A DNA stretch of 64,000 bases from Bog-473 sp963730395 (GCA_963730395.1 CAVSSK010000009.1:1-64000); one strand, 5' to 3'; positions 28,079 through 38,661 are shown, counted from the stretch's first letter. Translations and numbers: made by a program. The notes: generated by a model not told the origin, from the letters alone.

Positions 28079-29395
28079 CTATCGGCGGGCCTCGAACACC
28101 TCCCACTTGCCCGGGATCCCTTTCAGGGTCGCCTTGCCCCTGTCCTCGAAGACGATGTCCGAGCCCTCACAGGCATCACGCACGGCGGCCGACGTGAGCA
28201 GCTTGGTCGCCCTCCGCCCTGGCGCACAGACGTTGGGCGAAGTGCACGGCCAGCCCGGACATGTCGTTCTTGCCCATGTGAGCCACCTCACCCACGTGCA
28301 CACCGGCGCGCAGCTCCAGCCCGAGATCCGTCACGGCCGCCATTGCGGACAGGGCGCAGCGGACCGCCTCCTCGGAGTCGTCGAACGCGACGAGGAATCC
28401 GTCTCCGGTGCTCTTCACCTCGTGTCCTCCGTGGGCAACGACCTGGCGATGCACCCGGTCGTTGTGCTCATCGATCAGCGCGCTCCACTTTTCGTCGCCC
28501 ATCGAGGCGGCCAACGGCGTGGAGTCGACGATGTCCGTGAACAACATGGTGGTCCGGACGCGATCCGAGAAGCGCGTGACGTGACCGGTGACGAACTCTT
28601 CGACGACGTCGATGACCGGGCCGCCGTAATTGCGCATGAAGAGGTGGTCCGTCCCGGGTACGAGAGCCAGTCGGGAGCCCGGGATCGCTCCCGCGATGTA
28701 CTCGGCGTGGGCGGCCGGGATCGTCCGGTTCTCCTCCAAGTGGATGACGAGCGTGGGAGCAGCGATGGAGGGGAGGACGTCGCGAATGTCGTACTTGCGG
28801 TTCATCCGGAAGAGATGGGCGAGCTGGTTGTGGCTGGTCGAGGCCAACTCGTACTGAGCCGGTGCTGCGTCGCCACGGCGGGAGGCGTACATCTCGGAGA
28901 TCCGTCCTGCGCCCCATTCCGTCTCGTAGCGCTCCTCCATGCGGTCGAGGACGCTGTCGCCGAAACCGATGGTGAAGTCGTCTGCCTCCTCCAGACGGGC
29001 CCATGTGTTGCACAGGATCAGCTGGCGCACGGGGTGGCGTGCGGCGTACACGGCAGCGACGGCCCCACCGTTGTGCGTCCCGAACAGGATCGGGTCGGAG
29101 ACCCCGGTCGCCCCGATCACCGCCTCGAGGTCCGACACGAGGTCATAGAGCGTCGGGGGCGACGAGAGGTCCATGCGGTCCGAGTAGCCCATGCCCTGCT
29201 GGTCGTAGGTGACCAATCGGGAGAAGCTGGCCAGTCTCCGCAGGCCCTTGCGCAGTGGCGGGCTGCTCCCACTGCACCGACATGGCCATGGACCCGCCCA
29301 CGTAGACCAATCGACGGTGGCCCGCAGCCCGCAGTCTGGTAGGCCACGTGAAGCCCATCGCGTACGACGAACTCGATCGGGGGTGGCTCCAGCAT
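28079..29395 (-). CDS. Alpha/beta hydrolase fused to class III nucleotidyl cyclase (frameshifted)
   Basis: A fusion of about 437 residues of a type common in mycobacteria and related actinobacteria. The N-terminal hydrolase part has LVTYDQQGMGYSDRM and the elbow-like FGTHNGGAVAA, where Ser is replaced by Asn-containing sequence, so esterase activity is doubtful. The cyclase part has metal Asp residues in MLFTDIVDSTPLA and VKSTGDGFLVAF, the Lys before the latter, and a C-terminal RGKATLKGIPGKWEVFEA. Three extra bases (about 29338, 29262, 28215) break the frame. It probably makes cAMP in response to a ligand of the hydrolase-like domain (inference). Confidence 0.82.
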
Positions 29396-29518
29396 CCCTT
29401 ACCTCGGTACGGCCCCCATGCACTCCATCCGTGAAGTCTGGCACCCGGGACCGCGTGGTGGAAACGGGGATTCCCGGCCGACGGAATTTTCTCCTGCCCG
29501 ATCGCATGGCCGTTGCGT

Positions 29519-29524
29519 TATCGT
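29519..29524 (+). promoter_or_regulatory. -10 element of leaderless promoter (123-residue protein)
   Basis: TATCGT, 7 nt before ATG 29532, with no ribosome site. Confidence 0.6.
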
Positions 29525-29531
29525 TCGCGCC

Positions 29532-29903
29532 ATGGCAGCTGCATTGATCCTCCAGCCCCTGAACCGCATGCTCGGGAGCCCCGATGCGGAGGACTACGGG
29601 CTCGCCCGGGCGGCCGCCGGCGGCGCCGGGTCGGTCCGGGAGGCCGTCGAGGCCGCCGGGGTTCTCGACGAGCTGCCCGAGGACGTCCGGGCCGACGCGA
29701 GGGCAGAGCTCGACGCGCTCCCCTCCGACGTCGACCGACAAATCCTCGAGTCGCTCCGGGCCGCGTTCGACCGTGGCTCACCCGTCGAGCTCACGTGGTC
29801 GGAGGTGGTCGCCGGCACGCCAATCAGCCACAACATGACCGAGGCCGAGGGCCGCGTGCGCATCGAGATCGTCGCGCCGGACGGCAGGCACTTCCGGGGC
29901 TGA
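29532..29903 (+). CDS. Hypothetical protein
   Basis: A 123-residue soluble acidic protein I do not recognise. The N-terminal half is Ala/Gly/Glu-rich and helical (EDYGLARAAAGGAGSVREAV, then DELPEDVRADARAEL). The end, RVRIEIVAPDGRHFRG, looks like a beta-strand pair. The start is supported by the -10 element 7 nt upstream. It lies between two signalling genes on the opposite strand. Confidence 0.65.
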   Translation: MAAALILQPLNRMLGSPDAEDYGLARAAAGGAGSVREAVEAAGVLDELPEDVRADARAELDALPSDVDRQILESLRAAFDRGSPVELTWSEVVAGTPISHNMTEAEGRVRIEIVAPDGRHFRG

Positions 29904-29947
29904 GCCCTGGGACGTACCATCGCTCGGCGCTCGACGCCGGGTGTTGG

Positions 29948-31055
29948 TCAGGCCCCGCTCGCCGACGTGGCGCGCCGGGGGCGTCGCCCCAGCCATTGGA
30001 GCCCGGCTTGGGCCTCCGACAACGAGGGCTCCCAGATGGCGCAGCGATCGCGCCCCGTCCGCTTCGCCGCGTAGAGGGCGACGTCGGCTCGGTGGAGCAG
30101 CTCGTCGGGACGGTCGTCGGGGCCCAACCACGTGCTCACACCGAGGCTCGCGGTGACCTGGTCCGAGCCCGTCGCCGCTGTGCATCGCCCCGCTCAGCCG
30201 CTTGGCCACCCTCAGCGCGGCGTCCTGGTCGGTCTCGTGCAGGAGCATCGCGAACTCGTCACCGCCGAGCCGGCCCACGACGTCGGTCTCGCGAGCGGCC
30301 CGGCTCAGGACGGTGGCGAGCGAACGCAGCGCACGGTCCCCGGAGTGGTGGCCACCGGAGTCGTTGAGCGTCTTGAGGTTGTCCACGTCGGCCACGATGA
30401 GGCTGAACGTCGCGTGATGGCGTCGGGCCAGCGCTGCCTCGTGGTCGAGCCGCTCCTGGAACGCTCCTCGGCTGAGGCAGCCCGTGAGCGCATCGAGGGT
30501 GGCGGCGTCCATCAGCTGGCCCATCAGGCGGTCCCGATAGAGCGCAGCCGCCGCCGTGATGACCCCGGCGATGACCACGGCCAGGGCCAGGAACGCCGTG
30601 GTGGACCAGCTGCCGTGCGGGGTGAGGACGCCGACCACCAGGGTCGTCGCGACACCGAAGGCGGCGAGGACCAGCACCGTCCCCGCCGAGTAGGCCAGGC
30701 CGACGAACAGCATCGGGAGGAGGAGGAAGTAGGAGATGGGGCTGCGGACACCGCCGTCGACGACGGCGCCGGCCGCGATGAAGGCGAAGGTGCAGGCGGC
30801 CCACGACGTGAAGAACGCACCCGACCACCGGGTCGACACCAGGCGCAGGCCGACCCATCGGAAGGGTCCGACCGAGGTGGCGAGGCTCAGGCATCCGAGG
30901 ACGACCAACGCCTGCCGGTGGGGCACCGAGGTGGACAGCGCGTAGACCACGACGGCGAGCGCCCCCATGGTGTACGTGAGGACGCCGATGTGGACGTAGC
31001 TCCGCCAGAAGGTGGCCAGGTTCGTCGACGTGTCGTCTGCTGGGGGTTGACGCAT
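29948..31055 (-). CDS. Membrane GGDEF diguanylate cyclase (frameshifted)
   Basis: A protein of about 369 residues. About six membrane helices (residues 15-180) precede a GGDEF domain that makes cyclic di-GMP. The catalytic loop is intact: VVGRLGGDEFAMLLHE, with the upstream ATLDALTGCLSRGAF and FSLIVADVDNLKTLND metal and base-binding segments. An extra base near 30170 splits the C-terminus; removal gives TGSDQVTASLGVSTW and the conserved ELLHRADVALYAAKRTGRD. No RxxD inhibitory site was identified with confidence. ATG 31055 is chosen as the first start before the helices. The cyclase gene at 31166 precedes it on the same strand. Confidence 0.88.
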
Positions 31056-31165
31056 CCCGGGCCCGGCTCTCCCCTCCTCGCCCCACCGGGTATCGGCATG
31101 ATCGGACCCTCGGTTGAGGATGACTCCGGGTCGGGGGGTGGGGGGTGGGTGCCGACCCCGCGGGC

Positions 31166-31828
31166 TCAGGGCCTCCCGCTGCGCGCCGGGCGGCGGCGCC
31201 AGGTGTCGACACAACCCGGCGAGCAGAACAGCACGACGGAGCCCCGCACGTCATGGGCGATCTCCTCGGCCGTGTCGTGCGTCAGCGGCAGGCCGCAGAT
31301 GGGGTCGAGCGAGGCGTCCGGCCCGCCGTGGGCCATCTGGATGCTCGACGCGGGCACCGGCTTCTCGACGCCGCGCAGCGTGACATGGGTCTCGGACACG
31401 GCCACCCCCCAGCTCGGCAGGTGGGTCATGACCGACGGGCCGGCGAGCGCCTGACCCGCCGGTGCCAGGTCGCAGAGCCGCGCCGCCACGTTCACGCAGT
31501 GCCCCACGTAGTCGTCGCCCTCCATCAGGATCACCTCGCCCGCGTTGACGCCGGAGCGGATGGAGACCGTCTTGACCGGGCCGGAGACCACGCCGACCAC
31601 GAAGTGCAGCTCCAGGATCGTCTCGAGCAGGGGACGGGTCTCGACGCACACCAGCATGACGCCGTCACCCAGCCACTTGGCGATCCGCACCCCTCGACGG
31701 GCGCAGATGTCGCGCAGCAGCGAGCGGAACGCCGTCAGCACGTCGACGGCCCGCTCGTCCCCCTCGAGCTCCGTCAGCGCGGTGAATCCCGACACGTCGA
31801 CAAAGGCGAAACTGCGGTGGACGCGCAC
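31166..31828 (-). CDS. Class III adenylate/guanylate cyclase with C-terminal YHS-like domain
   Basis: A 220-residue soluble protein. Residues about 1-165 are a class III cyclase: metal Asp in FVDVSGFTALTE, Lys in RIAKWLGDGVMLV with the second Asp, and the transition-state Asn/Arg region CVNVAARLCDLA. Residues about 172-212 resemble a YHS/TRASH metal-binding module, DPICGLPLTHDTAEE then LFCSPGCVDTWRRRP, with three cysteines. This suggests a metal- or redox-responsive cyclase, which is inference. GTG 31828 is the only start before the first Asp motif. The GGDEF gene follows after 110 nt. Confidence 0.83.
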   Translation of the reverse strand: MRVHRSFAFVDVSGFTALTELEGDERAVDVLTAFRSLLRDICARRGVRIAKWLGDGVMLVCVETRPLLETILELHFVVGVVSGPVKTVSIRSGVNAGEVILMEGDDYVGHCVNVAARLCDLAPAGQALAGPSVMTHLPSWGVAVSETHVTLRGVEKPVPASSIQMAHGGPDASLDPICGLPLTHDTAEEIAHDVRGSVVLFCSPGCVDTWRRRPARSGRP

Positions 31829-31919
31829 AGTGCGATGCTGCCATGAGGCCTGCCCCGTGGCCCAATCGAGCGCCCCTCCCCGGGATCAGAGTCCCTGGTG
31901 GGAGGGGTCACCCTGCCCC

Positions 31920-31925
31920 TACGAT
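31920..31925 (+). promoter_or_regulatory. -10 element of leaderless SDR promoter
   Basis: TACGAT, 6 nt before ATG 31932; this supports the start even though a frameshift soon follows. The 14-mer around it recurs upstream of ybjQ at 41202. Confidence 0.6.
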
Positions 31926-31931
31926 GAGCCG

Positions 31932-32758
31932 ATGACCGACGAGCTCGAGACGGGCGGCGCGCGTGCTCGTCCGGGCCGGAGCCGTTGACGTGGGGCAGCT
32001 CGACGGCAAGGTCGTGCTCCTCAGCGGCGGGGCCTCCGACATCGGTCGCGCCACGGCACTGCGGCTCGGCGCCGAGGGCGCCGCAGTGGTGGTCGGCGAC
32101 GTGGCCGCCGAGGGGGCCGAGTCGGTCGCCGACGAGGTCGTCGGCCGCGGGCGGGCGGGCCCTCGGCGTGCGCTGCGACGTGCGCAGTGAGGCCTCCGTG
32201 GCGGCGCTCGTCGAACGCGCCGTCGTCGAATTCGGCGGCGTCGACTGCGTCGACCACAATGCCGCCTGGAGCCACCCCCGCCTCGACACCGACGCGGTCG
32301 GCGTCGACCTCGGCGTGTGGGACCGGGTGATGGAGACGACGACGCGCGGCGCGCTGCTCCTGGCGCGCAGCGCCATCCCGGTCATGGCGGCGCGCGGGGG
32401 CGGGTCGATCGTCACGATCTCCTCGGGGACCAGCACCATCGGCGAGTCGACCCGCGTGGCCTACGGCGTCTCGAAGGCCGCCCTGAACCAGTTGACACGC
32501 CACCTGGCCACCCGCTACGGCCGGGACGGCATCCGGGCCAACGCCATCGCCCCCGGGTTCATCCTCACCGCCACCGCGGCGGCCAACGTGCCGGTCGACG
32601 TGCAGCACCGCCTGGCCGCGGCCAACCCCACCCGCCGCCTCGGCACCCCCGACGACATCGCCCGCGTCGTGGTGTTCCTGTGCAGCGACGCCTCCGCCTA
32701 CGTGAACGGCCAGGTGCTCCACGTCGACGGCGGCCACCAGATCGCCGGGATGATGTAG
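31932..32758 (+). CDS. SDR-family oxidoreductase (frameshifted)
   Basis: A classical short-chain dehydrogenase of about 274 residues. Its cofactor motif is variant, GGASDIGRATAL; catalytic residues are Ser in VTISSGTSTIG and Tyr/Lys in YGVSKAALNQL. NAD(P) substrate class is not predictable. Extra bases near 31962 and 32131 shift the frame; removing them joins TGGAVLVRAGAV and EVVAAGGRALGV. ATG 31932 is favoured by the promoter; GTG 31990 would give a more standard length. It overlaps the next SDR by one base (TAGTG). Confidence 0.82.
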
Positions 32759-33630
32759 TGGCCGGCGCCGACACGCAGAGGGTGGCGCTCGTCACGGGCG
32801 CCAGCCGCGGCATCGGGCGCTGCGCCGCGGTGGCCCTGGCCCGGCGCGGCTTCGACGTGGTCATCACGGCCCGCACGGTGCACGAGGGCGACGGCCGCGC
32901 CTCTCCCTCGAGCGTCCTCGCGCGCGACGAGCCCTTGCCCATCGCCGGCAGCCTCGACTCGACCGCGGCCGAGATCACGGGGCTCGGTCGCGCCTGCCTG
33001 GCCGTGCCGATGGACCTGATGGACCGGGCGTCAGTCGAGCGGACGGCCGAGGCGGCCCTGGCCGAGATGGGCCGGATCGACGTCCTGGTCAACAACGCCA
33101 TCTACCAGGGGCCCGGGACGATGGACCGGCTGTTGGACCTGCCCCTCGAGCTGGCCGAGCGGTGCCTGGTGGGCGACTACCTCCATCCGCTCCTCCTGAC
33201 CCAGCTGCTGCTTCCCCAGATGCTCGAGCGCGGCGAGGGCCGACTCGTGAACATGCTCTCGGAGGCGGCGTTCACCACGCCGCCCGCGCCGGCGGGCGCC
33301 GGTGGGTGGGGGGTCGCCTATGCCGCCGCCAAGGCGGCGTTCCACCGCGTGACGGACATCTGCCACGTCGAGTTCGCCGCACAGGGCATCTGGGCCTTCT
33401 CCATCGCGCCCGGTCTCACCCTCACCGAGTCCATGCGGGCGTCGGGCATGGACAAGGTGCTCGTGGGCGCCGGTCACGTGCCCGCGCCGCCCGAAGTGGC
33501 GGGCGAGGTCGCCGCCTGGCTCGCCGACGAACCCGACGCGGGGCGCCACGCCGGCCAGATGGTCTCCTCCCGCTCGCTGTGCAAGGAGCTCGGCCTCGTG
33601 CCCGGCTGGCCGCCACCAAGGCGGCGCTAG
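32758..33630 (+). CDS. SDR-family oxidoreductase
   Basis: An intact 290-residue short-chain dehydrogenase. It has TGASRGIGRCAAVAL for cofactor binding, the structural VLVNNAIYQG, and catalytic Tyr/Lys in VAYAAAKAAFHRV. The usual Ser position lies in VNMLSEAAF. An insertion of about 40 residues between strand 2 and helix 3 (SSVLARDEPLPIAGSLDS) is longer than normal. Translational coupling to the preceding SDR (TAGTG) suggests they act in one pathway. Substrate unknown. Confidence 0.9.
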   Translation: MAGADTQRVALVTGASRGIGRCAAVALARRGFDVVITARTVHEGDGRASPSSVLARDEPLPIAGSLDSTAAEITGLGRACLAVPMDLMDRASVERTAEAALAEMGRIDVLVNNAIYQGPGTMDRLLDLPLELAERCLVGDYLHPLLLTQLLLPQMLERGEGRLVNMLSEAAFTTPPAPAGAGGWGVAYAAAKAAFHRVTDICHVEFAAQGIWAFSIAPGLTLTESMRASGMDKVLVGAGHVPAPPEVAGEVAAWLADEPDAGRHAGQMVSSRSLCKELGLVPGWPPPRRR

Positions 33631-33633
33631 CTG

Positions 33634-34532
33634 CTAGCCCGCCCGGGCGCGCGGCAGCCCCATCGGGTTGGGGAAGGGCAGCAGGCCGGACGCCGGCGAT
33701 GTCGGTCGCGCAGGCCGACAGGGCACCGTGGAGGTGCACGCGTGCCCCGTCGCTGAGCGCGGCGTAGGCGGGCTCGGCCAGGCGGTCGGTGAGATCCTCC
33801 ACCGCCCCGTGCAGGGTGCGCCCGGTGTCGCTGGCCCGCCCGTCGCCGTGGACGAGGCCACGGGCCCTGAGCGCCTCGAGGGCGGCCTCCCACTCCTCCT
33901 CGCTCCAGCCGCGGTTCTCCCGCAGCACGTGCGGCGGGGATCGCCTTGGTCGCCGCAGCGAGCAGGTGCGACTCGAGGCCACTGAGCCCGTTGGCCACGA
34001 GCGCGGCGGTGTGCCCGTCACCGCGGTGCTCGCGCAGTGTCGTGCAGGCCTGCCAGGCCTCACCGAGTCCCGCGGTGCCGAGAGCGGGAGCGATGATCGG
34101 CCACAGAGACCGGTTGGCCCCCGCCATGACCCGCCCGTCGCCGCCGCAGGCCGCCACGGCACGCCGCAGCAGCGGCAGGGCGGCCACGAGCTCGGATCGG
34201 GCCTCGGTGCGGCACACCTCGCTGAGCGCGTCAGCGGCGGCGATCGCCCGCACGCGGCACAACGTCTCCGGCGCCACCACGTCCCAGCACGCCGGGAGCG
34301 CCCTCGCCACCATGTCGCGGGTGGAAGTTGTAGAACGCGGCGGTGACCGGGCCCGGCCCGACCCGCCCGAGCGGCGCGGCGCGAGTCGGCGAAGTAGCCG
34401 GACCAGAAGCCGCGCAGCCCGGCCTCACGCAGCGCGGTGCGTGCCTCGGGGGCGAAGTAGGTGACGGCGTGGACGGACTCGAAAGCGACCCACAGGTCGC
34501 GGGCGGTGACCCGGTCTCGCTGTCGGCTCAGC
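33634..34532 (-). CDS. SCO6745-family protein (frameshifted)
   Basis: A protein of about 300 residues of an actinobacterial family of unknown function (SCO6745-like). The marks are SVHAVTYFAPEA near the N-terminus, VTAAFYNFHPRHMV, and a C-terminal helix-rich half ending GLLPFPNPMGLPRARAG. Several indels (about 34385, 34325, 33938, 33720) break the frame. The N-terminal reading begins right at the qcrB stop in a CTGA context, so the real start may be a misread GTG or TTG overlapping qcrB. The family is often described as an HTH-like protein, but I see no clear DNA-binding motif. Confidence 0.7.
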
Positions 34533-36095
34533 GGGTGACCTGGCGCACACCCGTGGGCGAGCTCTCGGGCTCACGGGTGCCGCCGTTGCTCAGCGGCTCG
34601 ATGTCGATGCGCACCGGCACCGGCTCGGGGTCGAGCTCGATGCGCTCGTCGTCGGGGCGGGGCGGTGTCGGGACGGTGACGTACTCACCCTGCGGCGGAA
34701 CGCTGCACGATCACCGCCCGCTTGCGCTTGCCGATGCCGTGCACCCCCTGCATCTCCTTGCACAGCTGGTAGGCGACGAGGCCCGAGACGATGGGGACCA
34801 CGAAGACGGCGATACGGAAGAACCACAGCACCGCGTTGAGCGAGACGTGGAAGAAGTTGGCCAGGACGTCGGTCGAGCTCGCCCCGAAGAGCGTGAACAG
34901 GAGGGCGAACATGGCCACCCCGGCCGCCGTGCGCTTGGGCCGGTCGCGTGGCCGGTCGAGCAGGTTGTGCATCGCGACGTCGCCGGTCACCCGTCGCTCG
35001 ATCCCCGGCCACATGAAGCAGATGGTGAAGATGATGCCGGGGAGGACCACCGCGGGCAGGAACACCTCGAGCGGGATCGTGTGCCCGAAGCCGGCGAACT
35101 CCCAGGACGGCAAGATGCGCAGGGCGCCGTCGAGCCAGCCCATGTACCAGTCGGGCTGGACGGCATAGGAGATCTTCGAGGCGTCGTACGAGCCGAACTG
35201 CCAGATCGGGTTGATCTGGGCGAACGCCCCGAGCAGCGCCGTCACCGCCGTCACCATGAAGAGGAACCCGGTGGTCTTGGCCATGAAGGTCGGGAACATG
35301 GGCGAGCCGACCACGTTGTCCTCGGTGCGCCCCTCGCCGGCGAACTGCGTGTGCTTCTGACGGACCAGCAGGCCCAGGTGTGCGGAGAGGAGCCCGATCA
35401 GGACCAGCGGGATGATCAGCACGTGGATGATGAAGAAGCGGGGGATGATGATGTCGCCCGGGAAGCGGCCGCCCCAGAGGAACGAGACCAGGTAGCTGCC
35501 GACCAGCGGGATCGACTCGGCGATGGAGTAGCCGATGCGAAGACCGGTGCCCGAGATCAGGTCGTCGGGCAGCGAGTAGCCGATGAAGCCCTCGAAGATG
35601 GCGAGGATCAGCATCGTGAGGCCGATGGTCCAGTTGAGCTCGCGCGGCTTGCGGAAGGCGCCGGTGAAGAAGATGCGACCCATGTGGACCACGATCGACC
35701 CGGTGAAGATGTCGGCCGCCCAGTGGTGCATCTGGCGCATGAGCAGGCCGCCCCGCACGTCGAAGGAGATGTCGACGGTCGACTTGTAGGCCGCCGACAC
35801 CCACTGGCCCCGCAGCGGCACGTAGGTGCCGTGAGGGGTAGAGGACCTGGTTGGTCGAGGGGACGAAGAACAGGGACAGGAAGACCCCGGTCGCCAGCAG
35901 GACCACGAACGAGTAGAGCGAGATCTCCCCCAGCATGAAGGACCAGTGGTCGGGGAAGATCTTGTCGAGGAAGACGCGGCCGCCCTTGGCCACCCCGAGA
36001 CGGTCGTCGAGCTCCCCGACGACCTTGCCGACCTGGCCGAAGGGCCCCATGGCCGCCTTGGTGCTGCGCTTGGTGTTGATCGCGGCGTCGCTCAT
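34528..36095 (-). CDS. qcrB: Cytochrome bc1 complex cytochrome b subunit (frameshifted)
   Basis: The membrane cytochrome b of the actinobacterial bcc complex, about 522 residues. Haem-ligand segments are visible: LLMRQMHHWAADIF with its His pair, and FIIHVLIIPLVLIGLLSAHL with the second pair. The quinone-site motif appears as QPDWYMGWLDGALRI (PDWY in place of PEWY). Extra bases near 35833 and 34692 break the frame. After the second, a proline-rich charged tail of about 50 residues (EYVTVPTPPRPDDERIELDP onward) runs to TGA 34528. Start ATG 36095 overlaps the qcrA stop by 4 nt. Confidence 0.93.
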
Positions 36096-37059
36096 GTGGT
36101 CCGCTCCCAGAAGCCGGGCCCGACCGCCTGATCATACGGCGCCATCGAGATGAGATAGCCCTGGTCGTTGTAGCCGAGCTGCATCTGGGGCAGCGGGCGG
36201 GGTGCCGGACCGAACTGGGGCACGGCGCCGTTGCGCACGTTGAACATCGACTGGTGGCACGGGCACACCAGCAGCTCGAGCTCCTGCTCGTAGAGGCCGA
36301 CGGGACACCCGAGGTGGGTGCACAGCTTGGAGTAGGCGACGTAGCCGTCGGGGGTCCAGTTCTCGCGCCCCGGCATGGTGGTGAACGGCTGGTCCGACAG
36401 CCTGATGAGCACGGTCTGGTCGATGGCCTGGCCGTTCTCGGTGATCTGCCCCGTCTGGGGGTCGACGCGTCCCCTTGCGGGTAGACGGTCATGATGCCGC
36501 CGATGACGAGCGTGTCCTTGCGCACGGGCCTTCCGTTCGAGTCGACCAGCACCGTCCCGTCACGCCAATCGGTCACCTCGAGCGAGTTCTCGGGCAGGGG
36601 TCCGAGGGAGCGGATCAGGGGGAAGGCGGCGACGATGCCGAAGATGCCGGCGCCGACGGCGAAGAGGCCACCGAGCATCTTGCGTCGCTTGACGACGACG
36701 GCGGAGCGCTCGACGAGGGCGGCCGAGAAGGCGTCCCGCTCCTCCGGGCTCGAGGCCAGGGGGTGCCGCTCCTCGACGAAGGGGCCCTGTGGCATGAGGT
36801 ACTTGCCCCAGGCGGTCAGTCCGAAGCCGAGCAGGAACAGCCCCGCGCCGATGGCCCCGCCGAGCTCCCAGGGGCTCCAGTTCTGCCAGTAGGCGGCGCC
36901 GAACAACGCGAGGAAGCCGATCGCCAGCACGAAGATGACGGCGATGATCTTCTCGACCCGTGCCGGGTGCTTGGCGGCGTCGCCCATGTGCGGGTCGCTC
37001 AGGGCGGCGACCGGCATGGGCACCCGGGTGCGGGAGGGCTGGTGGTCCCCGTCGCTCAC
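36092..37059 (-). CDS. qcrA: Cytochrome bc1 complex Rieske iron-sulfur subunit (frameshifted)
   Basis: A three-helix Rieske protein of actinobacterial type, about 322 residues. The helices are IIAVIFVLAIGFLALFG, AIGAGLFLLGFGLTAW and GGLFAVGAGIFGIVAAF. The [2Fe-2S] ligands lie in CTHLGCPVG and CPCHQSMF. A frameshift near 36467 separates the helices from the cluster domain; correcting it joins YPQGD to VDPQTGQITENG. GTG 37059 overlaps the qcrC stop. It passes electrons from quinol to QcrC. Confidence 0.94.
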
Positions 37060-38056
37060 GAGCGCTCTCCGATCCAGAAGCAGATGAGGACGAGGCCACC
37101 CACGCCGATCAGCAGGGCGACGAAGCCCTCGGCGACCGGTCCCACGCCGCCCAGACCGAACCCGCCGGGGTTGGTCGGGTGCTGCAGCCGCCCGGTCACG
37201 TAGGAGACGATGTCGCTCACCTGCTGGTCGGTCAGGTTGCCCGAGAAGCGGGGCATGTTGGCCGGCCCGGTCCGGATCGCCTCGGCCACCTGTTGGGCCG
37301 TGATGGAGCGGACCTGCAGCGAGGGGGCGTTGGTGCCGAAGGCCAATGCGTCACCCGAGCCTTCGATGGTGTGGCACGCCGCGCAGTTGAGCGAGAAGAG
37401 GTCCTGTCCCGCCGACTGGTTGGCCCCGGCCAGGTGCGGGTTGGGCACGGCGGGTACCGCCGGGTCCAGCGAGTTCACCCAGGCGGCCAGCTCCAGCGCC
37501 TGCAGGGGCGTCAGGCGGGTCTGGCGGCGCTCCGCCTCGACCGCCTTGACGTCGGCGGCGGGCATGCGGCCCGTGCTCACCCAGAAGTCGACGGTGGCCG
37601 CGCCGACGCCCTGCAGGTTCGGGCCCGATGGTGGCCTGCCCCTGCGGATCGACGCCGTTGGCGTCGTTGCCGTGGCAGCTCGAGCACGTCTGCGGCGAAG
37701 AGCAGGTGCCCGGCGGAGATGAACGACTGGGGCGGGTTGGCGTAGGTGATGTAGCGGCTGCCGTAGGAGATGAGGTGGCCGTTCAGGCAGAAGCGAGAGC
37801 TCGAGTTGAACGGGTTGCCCGCGTTGGGCGTCGAGCCGGTGACGCCCTTGATGTTGACCGTGCCGCACGAGCGCGTCGTGACGTGCTTGGTGGGGATCGG
37901 CGGCACCTGGGCCGTGTCCGCGTGCCCGCTGGCGCCGGCGTCCGTGCCCGGGAAGAACATGGCCAGCGACGCCAGGGTGGCCACGGCCAGGAGGCCGCCC
38001 GGCAACAGGAACTTGGTGCGGAATGTCCCCTTCTGTGGTGCGCGCACGCCTCGCAT
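37056..38056 (-). CDS. qcrC: Cytochrome bc1 complex di-haem cytochrome c subunit (frameshifted)
   Basis: A di-haem cytochrome c of about 333 residues that links bc1 directly to the aa3 oxidase in actinobacterial supercomplexes. There is an N-terminal membrane/signal segment (FLLPGGLLAVATLASLAMFF), haem motif one CSSCHGNDANG, haem motif two CAACHTIEG, axial Met candidates in GRMPAADV and PANMPRFSG, and a C-terminal helix GFVALLIGVGGLVLICFWIG. Frame breaks near 37685 and 37622 affect the first haem region. ATG 38056 is 2 nt after the ctaE stop. Confidence 0.93.
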
Positions 38057-38058
38057 GC

Positions 38059-38661
38059 CTACTTGAGGAGGAACAGGCAACTGTAGAGCCCGACCCAGAC
38101 GATGTCGACGAAGTGCCAGTAGTACGAGACCCCCTGGACGGCGGAGAGCTCGCCGGGGTCACCCCCCACGTCGCCGCGCATGCGGCCGAGGAGGAAGACC
38201 ATGGCGAGCAGGCCGATGAAGACGTGGAGGCCGTGCAGGCCCGACATGATGTAGAAGAGCGAGCCGTAGGCGTTCGTGTACCAGCGGGTGGGGCTGAACA
38301 GCCACTCGAAGACCTGGTTCCCCAGGAAGGCCACGCCGAGGATGATCGTGCAGACGATCCAGATCCGGGCCGACTTCCGCCGCCGCCACTCGGACTGGTA
38401 GACGGCGTACTGCATGGTGAAGCTGGACGACACCAGCACCAGGGTGAAGATCCCCGCCCGGAGGGCGTCGAGCTGGGTGCCGGCCGGCGGCCAGGTCCCG
38501 ACCGTGTTGGCCCGGATGGTGAAGAAGGCGGCGAAGAGCCCGCTGAAGAACATCAGCTCGGACCCGAGCCAGATCATGACGCCGATGGCGAGCATCGGCG
38601 GCCGGTCGTGGACGATCTTTCCCTGTGGCGCGGGGACCTCCGCCGAGACAGCCTGGGTCAC
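38059..38661 (-). CDS. ctaE: Cytochrome c oxidase subunit III
   Basis: A 200-residue five-helix subunit III, of the short actinobacterial form. Conserved segments include MIWLGSELMFFSGLFAAFF with the Glu of the family, SSFTMQYAVYQSEW, FYIMSGLHGLHVFIGLLAM and YYWHFVDIVWVGLY. GTG 38661 begins the conserved region; longer readings add unrelated residues. A near-consensus TAGAAA lies 7 nt upstream and may be a promoter. It heads ctaE-qcrC-qcrA-qcrB, while ctaC/D/F sit 13 kb away, the usual actinobacterial split. Confidence 0.94.
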   Translation of the reverse strand: MTQAVSAEVPAPQGKIVHDRPPMLAIGVMIWLGSELMFFSGLFAAFFTIRANTVGTWPPAGTQLDALRAGIFTLVLVSSSFTMQYAVYQSEWRRRKSARIWIVCTIILGVAFLGNQVFEWLFSPTRWYTNAYGSLFYIMSGLHGLHVFIGLLAMVFLLGRMRGDVGGDPGELSAVQGVSYYWHFVDIVWVGLYSCLFLLK

